Positions 1 to 8,936 of a DNA stretch of 64,000 nt are shown here, in pieces. The notes beneath the pieces were generated by a model. That model was given only the letters and a program-made list of their open reading frames with translations, was not told the DNA's origin and made no database searches. Numbering within the stretch: position 1 is the first letter of the stretch; each line of letters starts with the position of its first letter. Origin of the DNA: Mycobacterium sp. 236(2023) (GTDB lineage: Bacteria; Actinomycetota; Actinomycetes; Mycobacteriales; Mycobacteriaceae); assembly GCF_029623955.1 (NCBI RefSeq), contig NZ_JARSBP010000004.1:1-64000 (forward strand), in the 5' to 3' direction. The translations under genes and the position numbers were made by a program.

Positions 1-233
1 TTGGTGACGCCTTCGCCGATGGTGTCGACGATGCCGGCGGCTTCGTGGCCGAGCAGGAAGGGGAATTCGTCGTTGATGCCGCCTTCGCGGTAGGTCAGGT
101 CGGTATGGCAGACCCCGCATGCCTGGATGTCGACGATCACCTCGCCGGGGCCGGGATCGGGGATCACGATATCGACCACCTCCACCGGGGCAGCCTTACT
201 CCGGGAGATCACACCACGCACAGTCTGAGACAT
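1..233 (-). CDS. mscR: S-(hydroxymethyl)mycothiol dehydrogenase / S-nitrosomycothiol reductase, 5' part only
   Basis: This is the N-terminal 77 residues of a zinc-dependent medium-chain alcohol dehydrogenase; the gene runs off the left edge of the window. The start is the ATG at 233 (MSQTVRGVI...). The zinc-site segment [10 protein letters not shown] (about residues 38-47) and the following LLGHEAAG are visible. In the M. tuberculosis family member Rv2259 the enzyme detoxifies formaldehyde and nitric oxide with mycothiol as co-substrate. The divergent Rv2258c-type methyltransferase next door is the same neighbour as in M. tuberculosis, which supports the assignment over other zinc dehydrogenases. 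Confidence 0.85.
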   Translation of the reverse strand, partial: MSQTVRGVISRSKAAPVEVVDIVIPDPGPGEVIVDIQACGVCHTDLTYREGGINDEFPFLLGHEAAGIVDTIGEGVT

Positions 234-344
234 GCCCCAACCCTAATGGGTCGATGCTTTGTTGGAACAGTGTCCATACGGATGTCCATCAAGCTGTCTC
301 GGCAGACTATTTTCTGGACAACGTGGTCCGCCTACCGTGATCAC
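234..344. promoter_or_regulatory. divergent promoter region of mscR and the methyltransferase, with TGTCCA repeats
   Basis: This 111-bp gap separates two divergent genes. It holds the hexamer TGTCCA at 271-276 and 283-288 and its inverse TGGACA at 315-320. The arrangement could bind a dimeric regulator, but the spacings are not those of a single clean palindrome, so this is only a candidate regulatory region. Confidence 0.35.
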
Positions 345-1403
345 ATGACGACGCTTGAGGCCACCGAGGACTTCGCGCAACGCATCGCCGGCGCCATCGA
401 CGACGCCGGCGTCGCGCTGCTGCTGTCGATCGGCCACCAGACCGCACTCTTCGACACGATGGCGACATTGCCGCCCGCCACCAGCACGCAGATCGCCGAC
501 GCCGCCGGACTCAACGAGCGGTATGTGCGCGAATGGCTCGGCGGCATGGTCGCGAGCCAGATCGTGGACTACGACCCGTCTGCCCAGACGTATTCGCTTA
601 CACCGCAACGCGCCGCCGTACTGACCCGGGCAGCGGGCCCGGACAACCTGGCCCGCCTGGCGCAGTTCATCCCGCTGCTCAGCGAGGTCGAGCAGAAGGT
701 GATCGAATGCTTCCGCCGCGGTGGCGGACTCTCGTATGCCGAGTACCCGCGCTTTCACACGCTGATGGCCGAACAGAGCGGGGAAGTGTTCGACGCCGCG
801 CTCGTCGACGGCATCCTCCCGATGGCAGACGGCCTCCCCGAACGCCTTCGCGCCGGTGCTGACGTGGCCGACTTCGGCTGCGGCAGTGGGCACGCCGTCA
901 ATGTGATGGCTCAGGCGTTCCCGGCCAGCCGCTTCGTCGGCATCGACTTCTCCGACGAGGGATTGGGCGTCGGTGTCAGCGAGGCGCGGCGGTTGGGACT
1001 CGACAACGTGCGTTTCCAGGCTGCCGACGTCGCCAAGTACGGCGAGGCCGACACCTTCGACGTGATCACGGCGTTCGATGCCATCCACGACCAGGCCCAC
1101 CCGGCCCGCGTGCTGGCCAACATCCATCGCGCCCTGCGTCCCGGAGGGACGTTCCTGATGGTCGACATCAAATCGTCGAGCCGCGTGGAGAACAACGTCG
1201 GTGTGCCGCTGGCCACCTACCTGCACACGGTGTCGACGATGCACTGCATGAGCGTGTCGCTCGGCCTCGACGGAGACGGGCTGGGCACCTGCTGGGGCCG
1301 CGAGCTCGCGGTGTCGATGCTCGCCGAGGCGGGATTCGATGACGTCGAGGTGAGGGAGATCGACTCCGATCCGATCAACTTCTATTACGTCGCCCGTAAG
1401 TAG
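345..1403 (+). CDS. class I SAM-dependent methyltransferase, Rv2258c family
   Basis: The protein is 352 aa when started at ATG 345 ([12 protein letters not shown]...). The frame is open further upstream, but that part overlaps the divergent mscR gene and its composition looks like a shadow. Residues about 15-95 form a winged-helix N-terminal domain ([17 protein letters not shown]) as in O-methyltransferase-like proteins. The SAM-binding glycine loop is [13 protein letters not shown] near residue 174, and [13 protein letters not shown] is motif III. The length matches Rv2258c, and the adjacency to mscR is conserved. The substrate is unknown. Confidence 0.85.
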   Translation: MTTLEATEDFAQRIAGAIDDAGVALLLSIGHQTALFDTMATLPPATSTQIADAAGLNERYVREWLGGMVASQIVDYDPSAQTYSLTPQRAAVLTRAAGPDNLARLAQFIPLLSEVEQKVIECFRRGGGLSYAEYPRFHTLMAEQSGEVFDAALVDGILPMADGLPERLRAGADVADFGCGSGHAVNVMAQAFPASRFVGIDFSDEGLGVGVSEARRLGLDNVRFQAADVAKYGEADTFDVITAFDAIHDQAHPARVLANIHRALRPGGTFLMVDIKSSSRVENNVGVPLATYLHTVSTMHCMSVSLGLDGDGLGTCWGRELAVSMLAEAGFDDVEVREIDSDPINFYYVARK

Positions 1404-1414
1404 GCTCAAGCGCG

Positions 1415-2239
1415 ATGAGCGCTCTCGATGCACTTGACGACTGGCCGGTCCCCACTGCCGCAGCCGCGGTGGTCGGGCCTTCCGGCGTTTTGGAACGCCA
1501 CGGTGACACCCGGGCACGTTTCCCGCTGGCCTCGGTGACCAAGCCGCTCGTCGCGCGGGCGGCGCAGATCGCGGTGGAGGAGGGCGCGCTCGAGCTCGAC
1601 ACCGAAGCGGGCCCGCCGGGCGCCACCGTTCGTCATCTCCTCGCCCATGCCGGGGGCTACGAGATGACCTCGCCGAAGGTGCTCGCCCAGCCGGGCACCC
1701 GACGGATCTACTCCAACTACGGCTTCACCGCGCTGGCCGACGTCCTCGAAGCCGAGTCGTCGATCCCGTTCACCGCCTATCTCGCCGAGTCGGTGTTCGA
1801 ACCGCTCGGCATGACCGATACGGAATTCGAGGGTGGCACCGCGGCCGCCGGTTATGGCGCGACGTCGACCGTCGACGACCTGGTGGCGTTCGCGAGCGAC
1901 CTGCTGGCGCCCGAGACAGTGTCCGAGCAGATGCACGCCGAGGCGACCAGCGTGCAGTTCCCGGGGCTGGACGGCGTGCTGCCGGGTTTCGGGGTGCAGC
2001 GCCCGAACGACTGGGGTCTGGGTTTCGAGATCCGTGGCAGCAAGTCTCCGCACTGGACCGGCGCGTCCAATTCGGCGCGCGCGTTCGGCCATTTCGGCCA
2101 GTCCGGGACGTTCCTGTGGGTCGATCCGGAGGCCATGCTGGCCCTCGTCGTGTTGACCGACCGCAAATTCGGGGAGTGGGCGCATTCGGTGATGCCCGCC
2201 CTGTCTGATGAAGTCCTAAGAGTGTTTAGGGCGGACTAG
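1415..2239 (+). CDS. serine hydrolase, beta-lactamase/penicillin-binding-like (Rv2257c type)
   Basis: This 274-aa protein has the three motifs of class C beta-lactamase-like serine hydrolases. S40-V-T-K43 supplies the nucleophile and general base, Y99-S-N101 is the second motif, and H226-F-G228 (GHFGQSG) replaces the KTG box. No signal peptide is seen, so it probably acts in the cytoplasm, perhaps as an esterase. It starts 12 bp after the methyltransferase stop and is probably co-transcribed with it. The order matches Rv2258c-Rv2257c-Rv2256c. Substrate and role are not evident. Confidence 0.8.
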   Translation: MSALDALDDWPVPTAAAAVVGPSGVLERHGDTRARFPLASVTKPLVARAAQIAVEEGALELDTEAGPPGATVRHLLAHAGGYEMTSPKVLAQPGTRRIYSNYGFTALADVLEAESSIPFTAYLAESVFEPLGMTDTEFEGGTAAAGYGATSTVDDLVAFASDLLAPETVSEQMHAEATSVQFPGLDGVLPGFGVQRPNDWGLGFEIRGSKSPHWTGASNSARAFGHFGQSGTFLWVDPEAMLALVVLTDRKFGEWAHSVMPALSDEVLRVFRAD

Positions 2240-2369
2240 CGCAACATGCGCCTCACAAGGCACAATAGACCCGCAAGCCACAACTTCATTGCTATGCAGC
2301 GCTCGAATCCGTTCGGAAACCACCAGGTCGTTGGGGAAGACGTCCCTCGTGGAACCGAAGGAGTAGAGG

Positions 2370-2882
2370 ATGCGTGCAGCGAACCAATTCGCCGACGCGA
2401 CGACAGGCGTGGTGTACATCCATGCCTCGCCCGCGGCGGTGTGCCCGCATGTGGAGTGGGCGTTGTCGTCGACCCTCAACTCGAGGGCGAATCTGAAGTG
2501 GACCCCGCAGCCGGCCATGCCGGGACAGTTGCGCGCCGTCACCAACTGGGTCGGCCCCGTCGGCACCGGGGGACAGCTGGCAAACGCGCTGCGCTCGTGG
2601 TCGGTGCTCCGCTTCGAGGTGACCGAGGACCCCAGCAGCGGCGTCGACGGCAGCCGGTGGTGCCACACCCCGCAGCTCGGACTCTGGAGTGGTGCGATGA
2701 GCGCCAACGGTGACGTGATGGTCGGCGAGATGAGACTGCGGACCCTGATGGCCTCGGGTGCGGACATGCTGGCCGCCGAACTGGACACGGTGCTCGGGAC
2801 GGCGTGGGACGAGGCGCTGGAGGCCTACCGTGACGGCGGCGAGGGCGCCGAGGTCAGCTGGCTGAGCAGGGGAGTCGGCTGA
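2370..2882 (+). CDS. DUF3145 family protein (Rv2256c type)
   Basis: The 170-aa product starts at ATG 2370, preceded by AAGGAG at about 2358-2363. The opening segment (MRAANQFADATTGVVYIHASP) and the closing SWLSRGVG are characteristic of the actinobacterial DUF3145 family. There is no membrane segment or catalytic motif that I can name. It lies between the serine hydrolase and the convergent dagK, as in M. tuberculosis. Function is unknown; the family assignment rests on synteny and recall. Confidence 0.75.
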   Translation: MRAANQFADATTGVVYIHASPAAVCPHVEWALSSTLNSRANLKWTPQPAMPGQLRAVTNWVGPVGTGGQLANALRSWSVLRFEVTEDPSSGVDGSRWCHTPQLGLWSGAMSANGDVMVGEMRLRTLMASGADMLAAELDTVLGTAWDEALEAYRDGGEGAEVSWLSRGVG

Positions 2883-2888
2883 CGTAGA

Positions 2889-3779
2889 TTACGGCCGCAG
2901 GATCTTCAGCGCCTTCGGGACGGCCGAAACTTCGACCGGCAGCGGGCATACGTATTCGCCGTCGGCGTACGCGTTGATCCCGGGGGAGTCGACCGAGATC
3001 GTCCGCGCCCGCTTCGTCGTCACCTCGTCCAGGTCGACGTGCGTGCCCTTGAACACCGTCGGGAACAGCCGGATCAATCGCGTCCGCGACGCGGACGCGA
3101 CCATCGTGGCGTCCAGCAGGCCATCCCGCGGGTCGGCGCCAGGACAGATCTTCATCCCGCCCCCGTAGCTCTTCGTGTTGCCGAACGCCGCGAGAGTCAG
3201 CTCGGTCGTGACCTCGGCACCCCCGTCGAACGACAGCCGGAACGGAAGCAGCCGAAGCTTCGAGATCTCGGCCACCATCGCCAGGTTGTAGCGCATCCGG
3301 CCATGCGGCCAGGTCATCCGGTTGGTTCGGTCGGTCACCAGGGAATCAAAGCCCGCGGCCATCACCGTGCCGAACCACCGGTCCGTGCCATCGGCGCCCG
3401 AGATGCGGCCGAGATCCACTGCGTCAGCGGTCCCGTCGACGATGACGTCGGCCGCCGCCTCGGGATCCTTGGTGGGGATGCCGAATTCACGCGCGTGGTC
3501 GTTGCCGGTACCGGCCGGGATGAGGCCCAGCGGGATGTCGGTCTGCGCGAGCACCTGCAGCGCCAGCGAGATGATGCCGTCCCCGCCGACGACGACGAGT
3601 GCGTCCATGCCCCGTTCCAGCGCGCCCTCGACGAGCTGCCGGGCATGGGCGGAGTCGCGACCCGCGATGGCGACGACATCGACACCGCGCCTGTGCAACT
3701 GCGTGATCGCGCGCTCGGCGGCGTGCGGTGCGCTGCCGTGACCCGAGGCCGGGTTGGTCAGCACCGTCACGCGTGTCAT
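2889..3779 (-). CDS. dagK: diacylglycerol kinase family lipid kinase (Rv2252 type)
   Basis: The 296-aa protein has the DAGK catalytic layout: NPASG at 9-13, the nucleotide-binding VVGGDG at 63-68, PAGTGND at 88-94, and a C-terminal CPGADPRDGLL segment. The family phosphorylates diacylglycerol-like lipids. Rv2252 has been tied to phosphatidylinositol mannoside synthesis, which is knowledge of the homologue rather than something shown here. Its ATG overlaps the stop of the upstream oxidase by 4 bp (3776-3779), so the two genes are translationally coupled. Confidence 0.88.
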   Translation of the reverse strand: MTRVTVLTNPASGHGSAPHAAERAITQLHRRGVDVVAIAGRDSAHARQLVEGALERGMDALVVVGGDGIISLALQVLAQTDIPLGLIPAGTGNDHAREFGIPTKDPEAAADVIVDGTADAVDLGRISGADGTDRWFGTVMAAGFDSLVTDRTNRMTWPHGRMRYNLAMVAEISKLRLLPFRLSFDGGAEVTTELTLAAFGNTKSYGGGMKICPGADPRDGLLDATMVASASRTRLIRLFPTVFKGTHVDLDEVTTKRARTISVDSPGINAYADGEYVCPLPVEVSAVPKALKILRP

Positions 3780-5359
3780 GGAATCAGCTTGCCCGGGTTC
3801 AGGATTCCCGCCGGATCGAGCGCGGCCTTGACGGCCCGAAGCACCGTGACACCGAGGTCGCCGACCTCGTCACGCATCCACGGCCGGTGGTCGGCGCCCA
3901 CGGCGTGGTGGTGGGTGATCGTCGCCCCGGTGCGGACCATGGCATCGGACGCGGCGGCTTTGGCCTTGCGCCACTGCTCAATCGGGTTGCCGCGCTGTGC
4001 CGCGACGACGGTGAAGTACAGCGAAGCTCCGGTCGGGTACACGTGCGAAATGTGGCACAGGACGAGCGCTGGCGTGCCGGAATCCTCCAGCGACTTCGTC
4101 AGTGCCTCGGTGACGGCGGCTTTCAGCGCAGGAACGTTCGACCAGTTGGTCGCGGTCTCCAAGGTCTCGCACAACGCCCCGGCCGACAGCAGTGCGTCCC
4201 GCAGGTACGGCGCGTTGAACCGGCCGTGCTCCCAGGCTTCTGCGGGGCCTTCGCCCAGCGAAGTTCCGCCCTTGGCCAGCAACAGGTTCCGCGTCTCCTC
4301 GTGGCGGCTCGCAACGTGGGCTTCGGTGCCTTCGAAGGCCGTGATGGCCAGGCAACCGCCGGGGTTTGTCTGCTCGCCGATGCTCTCGGTGGTCGCGAGG
4401 TTGACCCCGGTCTCGGCTTCGTCGGAGAGCCGGATCACGGTCGGTCCGGTGCCGGTCTGCACCACCGTGCGCAGTGCGTCGGCACCCGTCGCGAAATCGG
4501 GGAACGTCCACGCTTCGTACCGGGTGGCCTCCGGCACGGGATGGATGCGGACGCGGACCCTGGTGATGATCCCGAGTGTTCCCTCGGAGCCGATCAGCAG
4601 CTGACGGAGATCCGGCCCGGCGGCCGATTCCGGCGCTCGGCCCAGATCGAGGATGCCCGCCGGGGTGACGGCGCGCAGCCCGCGCACCATGTCGTTGAAC
4701 CGCCCGTAGCCGGCCGAATTCTGACCCGAGGACCGGGTCGCGGCGAAGCCGCCGATCGTGGCGAACAGGAAGCTCTGCGGGAAATGGCCCAGCGAGAATC
4801 CGCGCTCGCCGAGCAGGCGCTCTGCCTCGGGGCCCGTCAGCCCCGCGCCGAGTTCCGCCTCCCAGGAGACGTCGTCGACGGAGTGCACCTCGTCGAGCCT
4901 GCGCAGGTCCAGTGAGATGACGGCCTTGAAGTCGCCGCGCGTCGGGTCCAACCCGCCGACGACGCTGGTGCCGCCACCGAAGGGGACAACCGCGATGCTG
5001 CGGTCGGCACAGAAACGCAGGATTTCGACTATTTCTGCTTCGCTGCCGGGCACCAGCACGGCATCGGGCGCGTCCTGGACACCGAAGTCTCTGCGGCGCA
5101 ACAGGTCCAGCGTGGATTTACCACCGGCTCGCAGGAGCCGGGCTCCGTCGTCGATGGCCAGGTGTTCAGGGCCGACGATCGCGCTCAGCCCATCGCGGTC
5201 CGCCTTGGACAGCGCGGACGGCCGCAGCCGGACCTGTTCACGGGTGGGCTCATCGACGCCGGTGCCGTCGATGCCGAGCGCCTGGTCGAGCAACGACCGA
5301 ATCCCGGGGGAGAGCGGCTTCGCTGCTTCGGGGTCGCCCCAGGCGTTCCATTGCATCAT
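3776..5359 (-). CDS. FAD-binding oxidase, alkyl-DHAP synthase-like (Rv2251 type)
   Basis: This 527-aa flavoprotein belongs to the FAD_binding_4 / FAD-oxidase_C (PCMH/VAO) group. The FAD pyrophosphate loop PFGGGTSVVGG spans about 126-136, and LLIGSEGTLGIIT spans 254-266. The C-terminal AALDPAGILNPGKL is the usual family ending. It is related to alkyldihydroxyacetonephosphate synthase and glycolate oxidase GlcD. With dagK in the same transcript and the glycerol-3-phosphate dehydrogenase gene nearby, a role in glycerolipid metabolism is a reasonable inference. The start could be either of two consecutive Met codons. Confidence 0.85.
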   Translation of the reverse strand: MMQWNAWGDPEAAKPLSPGIRSLLDQALGIDGTGVDEPTREQVRLRPSALSKADRDGLSAIVGPEHLAIDDGARLLRAGGKSTLDLLRRRDFGVQDAPDAVLVPGSEAEIVEILRFCADRSIAVVPFGGGTSVVGGLDPTRGDFKAVISLDLRRLDEVHSVDDVSWEAELGAGLTGPEAERLLGERGFSLGHFPQSFLFATIGGFAATRSSGQNSAGYGRFNDMVRGLRAVTPAGILDLGRAPESAAGPDLRQLLIGSEGTLGIITRVRVRIHPVPEATRYEAWTFPDFATGADALRTVVQTGTGPTVIRLSDEAETGVNLATTESIGEQTNPGGCLAITAFEGTEAHVASRHEETRNLLLAKGGTSLGEGPAEAWEHGRFNAPYLRDALLSAGALCETLETATNWSNVPALKAAVTEALTKSLEDSGTPALVLCHISHVYPTGASLYFTVVAAQRGNPIEQWRKAKAAASDAMVRTGATITHHHAVGADHRPWMRDEVGDLGVTVLRAVKAALDPAGILNPGKLIP

Positions 5360-5376
5360 GCGTTACAGTATTACAG
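5360..5376. promoter_or_regulatory. 17-bp divergent intergenic with TTACAG repeats
   Basis: Only 17 bp separate the start of the FAD oxidase from the start of the TetR gene. Two tandem TTACAG hexamers occur here, and GTTAC/GTAAC form loose inverted arms around the TetR start. Promoters for both genes must overlap this point or lie inside the coding ends, which suits control by the TetR protein itself. Confidence 0.3.
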
Positions 5377-5955
5377 ATGGTGTCAATCCGTAACTCAGAG
5401 GCGAGCGTCGAGCAGCGCATTCTCGACGCCGCTGCGGCGTGCATCCTCGCCTTCGGCGTGGAGCGCACCACCATGACCGAGATCGCGCGCCGGGCCCGCG
5501 TCAGCAGGCCCACCATCTACCGTCGGTGGCCTGACATCCGCTGGGTCATCGCCGAGCTGCTCACCGTCCGGATCTCCGGTGTCCTCGAAGCCGTTCCGCA
5601 CGTGGGGGTCAGCCGAGAGGACCTCGTCGACCGGGTCGTCGCGATCGCCGAACATCTCCGCGGCGACGAGATCGTCATGTCGGTGATCTTCAATGCGCCC
5701 ACGCTGGCGATGGTCTACATCACCGAGCGTCTCGGCACCAGCCAGCAGCTGCTCGTCGACTCGCTCGCCATCGCGATCAAGCTGGGCCAGGACGACGGCA
5801 GTGTGCGCGAGGGTGACCCCCTCCAGATGGGCGCCATGTGCCTGCTCATCACGCAGTCGACGATCCAGTCCGCCCAGATGGTGGAGAAGATCCTCGACCG
5901 CGACGCGCTCAATGTCGAGCTCGCGCACTCGCTGAACGGATACCTGAAACCGTGA
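5377..5955 (+). CDS. TetR/AcrR family regulator (Rv2250c type)
   Basis: The 192-aa protein has an N-terminal TetR DNA-binding domain: the helix-turn-helix TEIARRARVSRPTIYRRWPD lies at about 34-53. The rest is a helical ligand-binding and dimerisation domain without recognisable identity. Its TGA overlaps the GTG start of glpD1 by 4 bp, so it is translated with glpD1 and is divergent from the FAD oxidase. It may control both the glpD1 side and the oxidase-dagK side. The ligand is unknown. Confidence 0.87.
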   Translation: MVSIRNSEASVEQRILDAAAACILAFGVERTTMTEIARRARVSRPTIYRRWPDIRWVIAELLTVRISGVLEAVPHVGVSREDLVDRVVAIAEHLRGDEIVMSVIFNAPTLAMVYITERLGTSQQLLVDSLAIAIKLGQDDGSVREGDPLQMGAMCLLITQSTIQSAQMVEKILDRDALNVELAHSLNGYLKP

Positions 5956-7490
5956 GTGGCGCAACGGCTTTGAATGCCTCTCGGCGTGCGTCCGAGCTGG
6001 CCGCGCTGGCCGACGGGGCGTCCGTCGACCTCGTCGTGATCGGCGGCGGCATCACCGGTGCGGGCATCGCGCTCGACGCCGCGACACGCGGGCTGTCGGT
6101 GGTCCTGGCCGAGAAACACGATCTGGCGTTCGGCACCAGCCGCTGGAGTTCCAAGCTCGTGCACGGAGGGCTGCGCTATCTGGCGACCGGCAACGTCGGG
6201 ATCGCCCGCAGGAGCGCGGTCGAGCGCGGCATCCTGATGACCCGTAACGCGCCGCATCTGGTTCACGCGATGCCGCAGCTGGTTCCGCTGCTTCCCGAGA
6301 TGAATGCCGCGTCGAGGGCGCTGGTGCGGGTGGGCTTCGCCGCGGGCGACGGCCTGCGCAGGCTCGCCGGAACTCCGGCATCCACACTGCCCCGCTCGCG
6401 GCGCGTCGACGCGGCCCACGCCGTCGCACTCGCACCGACGGTGCGCCGCGACGGTCTCGACGGTGCCCTGCTGGCCTACGACGGTCAGCTCATCGACGAC
6501 GCGCGACTGGTCACGGCCGTCGCGCGCACCGCGGCGCAGAACGGTGCGCGGATCCTGACGCGCGTCGCGGCGTCGGACGCGTCTCGCGACTCCGTGACAC
6601 TGACGGACACCCTCACCGGCGAATCCCTGCGAGTGTCCGCGCGCGCGGTCGTCAACGCCTGCGGCGTGTGGGCGGGAGAGGTCGACGACTCGTTGAAGTT
6701 GCGGCCCAGCCGCGGCACGCACCTGGTGTTCGACGCCGCGGCATTCGGCAATCCGACTGCGGCGCTGACGGTTCCGATCCCCGGTGAGATCAACCGGTTC
6801 GTGTTCGCGATGCCCGAACAGCTCGGCCGGGTCTATCTCGGGCTGACCGACGAGGACGCGCCCGGCCCGATTCCCGATGTCCCCGAGCCGACGCCGGCTG
6901 AGGTCACGTTCCTGCTCGACACCGTCAACACCGCCCTGAACACCGCCTTGACCACGGCTGATGTGAAGGGCTCGTATGCCGGACTGCGGCCGCTGATCGA
7001 CGCCGGTGCGGGCAGAACAGCCGACGTCTCGCGCGAGCACGCCGTCACCGAGTCGCCGTCGGGCGTCATCAGCATCATCGGTGGAAAGCTGACCGAATAC
7101 CGCTACATGGCCGAGGATGTCGTGAACCGCACGGTTGAGCTGCGCGGGCTCACCGCGGGCGTCTGCCGCACCCGGAACCTGCCGCTGGTCGGGGCACCGT
7201 CGAATCCCGTTGCGACACTGCGCTCGCCGGCCCCGCTGCCGGGATCGCTGGTGGCGCGGTTCGGCGCGGAAGCGCCGAACGTCATCGCCCGCGCCTCCTG
7301 CGAGCGCCCCACCGAACCGGTCGCCGACGGGATCGACGTCACGAGAGCGGAATTCGAGTACGCAGTCACCCACGAGGGTGCGCTCACGGTCGAGGACATC
7401 CTCGACCGCCGCACCCGGATCGGGCTCGTCGCAGACGACCGCGCGAAAGCAGAGGCGACGGCCGAAGAGTTGCTGGCCACCGCCCGCTAG
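5952..7490 (+). CDS. glpD1: glycerol-3-phosphate dehydrogenase (FAD-dependent)
   Basis: The enzyme oxidises sn-glycerol-3-phosphate to dihydroxyacetone phosphate at the membrane and passes electrons to quinone. The GTG at 5952 overlapping the TetR stop gives 512 aa, close to the usual length; the open frame extends upstream only inside the TetR gene. The FAD-binding motif VIGGGITGAGIALDAATRG is at about 29-47, followed by FGTSRWSSKLVHGGLRY, which is typical of GlpD. It ends one base before the convergent accD6 stop codon. Confidence 0.92.
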   Translation: MSGATALNASRRASELAALADGASVDLVVIGGGITGAGIALDAATRGLSVVLAEKHDLAFGTSRWSSKLVHGGLRYLATGNVGIARRSAVERGILMTRNAPHLVHAMPQLVPLLPEMNAASRALVRVGFAAGDGLRRLAGTPASTLPRSRRVDAAHAVALAPTVRRDGLDGALLAYDGQLIDDARLVTAVARTAAQNGARILTRVAASDASRDSVTLTDTLTGESLRVSARAVVNACGVWAGEVDDSLKLRPSRGTHLVFDAAAFGNPTAALTVPIPGEINRFVFAMPEQLGRVYLGLTDEDAPGPIPDVPEPTPAEVTFLLDTVNTALNTALTTADVKGSYAGLRPLIDAGAGRTADVSREHAVTESPSGVISIIGGKLTEYRYMAEDVVNRTVELRGLTAGVCRTRNLPLVGAPSNPVATLRSPAPLPGSLVARFGAEAPNVIARASCERPTEPVADGIDVTRAEFEYAVTHEGALTVEDILDRRTRIGLVADDRAKAEATAEELLATAR

Positions 7491-7491
7491 A

Positions 7492-8922
7492 TCACAGTGG
7501 GATGTTCTTGTGGCGGCCGCGGCGCATCGGGGCCTCCGCCAGCGCCTGGGTCACCCGCGACCGCGTGTGTGCAGGATCGATCTTCTCGTCGACCACACCG
7601 ATCTCGATCGCGGAATCCACACCGCCCGCGATCCTCTCGTGCTCGACAGCCAGAGCCTCGTGCAGCGCCTCACGCTCTTCGGGTGCAGCGGCCGCCAGCT
7701 TCTTCTTGTGGAGGATGCCGACTGCGGCCTTGGCGCCCATGACGGCGACCTCGGCCTCGGGCCACGCGAACACCTTGGTGGCGTTCAGCGACCGCGAGTT
7801 CATCGCGATGTAGGCGCCGCCGTAGATCTTGCGGGTGACCAGCGTGACGCGGGGGACCGACGACTCGCCGAACGCGTGCAGCAGCTTGGCGCCGCGGCGG
7901 ACCACGCCGCCCCACTCCTGATCCACGCCCGGCAGGTAGCCGGGCACGTCGACGATGACGACCAGCGGGATGCCGAACGCGTCGCAGAGGCGCACGAAAC
8001 GTGCTGATTTCTCGGCGCTTTCGGAGTTCAGGCAGCCGCCCAGGCGCAGCGGGTTGTTCGCGATCACGCCGACCGTTCGACCGGCCAGCCGGCCCAGGCC
8101 GACGACAATCGAAGGTGCCCAACGCGACTGGAACTCCTCGAACGGCACGCCCTCGTCGAGCAGTGCCTCGACCAGCGGGTGCACGTCATAGGCGCGGCGA
8201 GCCGACTCGGGCAGCAGCGCCTTCAGGTCGGAGTCCTGCGCTTCGGCTTTCGCACGGTCGAAATGACCCTGCTGGCAGAACAGTCCGACCAGGCGGCGAC
8301 CGCGTTCGTAGGCGTCGGCCTCGTCGTCGGCGACGATGTGGCACACGCCGGACTTCTTGTGGTGAGCTTCGGGGCCTCCCAGCGAGACCATGTCGACGTC
8401 CTCACCGGTCACGCTGCGCACGACGTCGGGGCCGGTGACGAACACCTTGCTGTCCGGGGCCATGACGATGACGTCGGTGAGTGCCGGGCCGTAGGCGGCG
8501 CCGCCCGCGGCGAAGCCGACGACGACGGAAATCTGCGGGATGTACCCCGAAGCCCGGATCATCGCCTCGAACACCAGACCGACCGCGTGCAGCGCCTTCA
8601 CGCCCTCGGCGAGGCGCGCACCACCGGAATGCCAGATGCCGACGATGGGGCTCTGCTCCTCGATCGCGACGTCGTAGGCGTCGACGATGTGCTTGCAACC
8701 CTCGATGCCCATCGCGCCGCCCATGACGGTGCCGTCGGTGCAGAAGGCAACGGTGCGCACGCCGTTGACGGTGCCCGCGGCCGCGAGGACGCCGGACTTG
8801 TCGCGCTCGTGCAGCAACTCGACGCTGTCGTCGTCGAAGAAGTTGGACAGCCGCAGCAGGGGGTCGCGGGGGTCGACGGATTCGTTCACATCGGGGGCGG
8901 GGCGGTTCTCAATCGTCGTCAT
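7492..8922 (-). CDS. accD6: acyl-CoA carboxylase beta subunit (carboxyltransferase)
   Basis: The 476-aa protein carries both halves of the crotonase-like carboxyltransferase fold. IWHSGGARLAEG and VVGFAAGGAAYGPALTD form the first oxyanion region, and VDVPGYLPGVDQEWGG with KIYGGAYIAMNSRSL the second. AccD6 pairs with biotinylated AccA3 to make malonyl-CoA for fatty acid synthesis. It is the last gene of the FAS-II operon, 14 bp after kasB, the same position as Rv2247. Confidence 0.93.
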   Translation of the reverse strand: MTTIENRPAPDVNESVDPRDPLLRLSNFFDDDSVELLHERDKSGVLAAAGTVNGVRTVAFCTDGTVMGGAMGIEGCKHIVDAYDVAIEEQSPIVGIWHSGGARLAEGVKALHAVGLVFEAMIRASGYIPQISVVVGFAAGGAAYGPALTDVIVMAPDSKVFVTGPDVVRSVTGEDVDMVSLGGPEAHHKKSGVCHIVADDEADAYERGRRLVGLFCQQGHFDRAKAEAQDSDLKALLPESARRAYDVHPLVEALLDEGVPFEEFQSRWAPSIVVGLGRLAGRTVGVIANNPLRLGGCLNSESAEKSARFVRLCDAFGIPLVVIVDVPGYLPGVDQEWGGVVRRGAKLLHAFGESSVPRVTLVTRKIYGGAYIAMNSRSLNATKVFAWPEAEVAVMGAKAAVGILHKKKLAAAAPEEREALHEALAVEHERIAGGVDSAIEIGVVDEKIDPAHTRSRVTQALAEAPMRRGRHKNIPL

Positions 8923-8936
8923 GGTTCTCCTGCGTC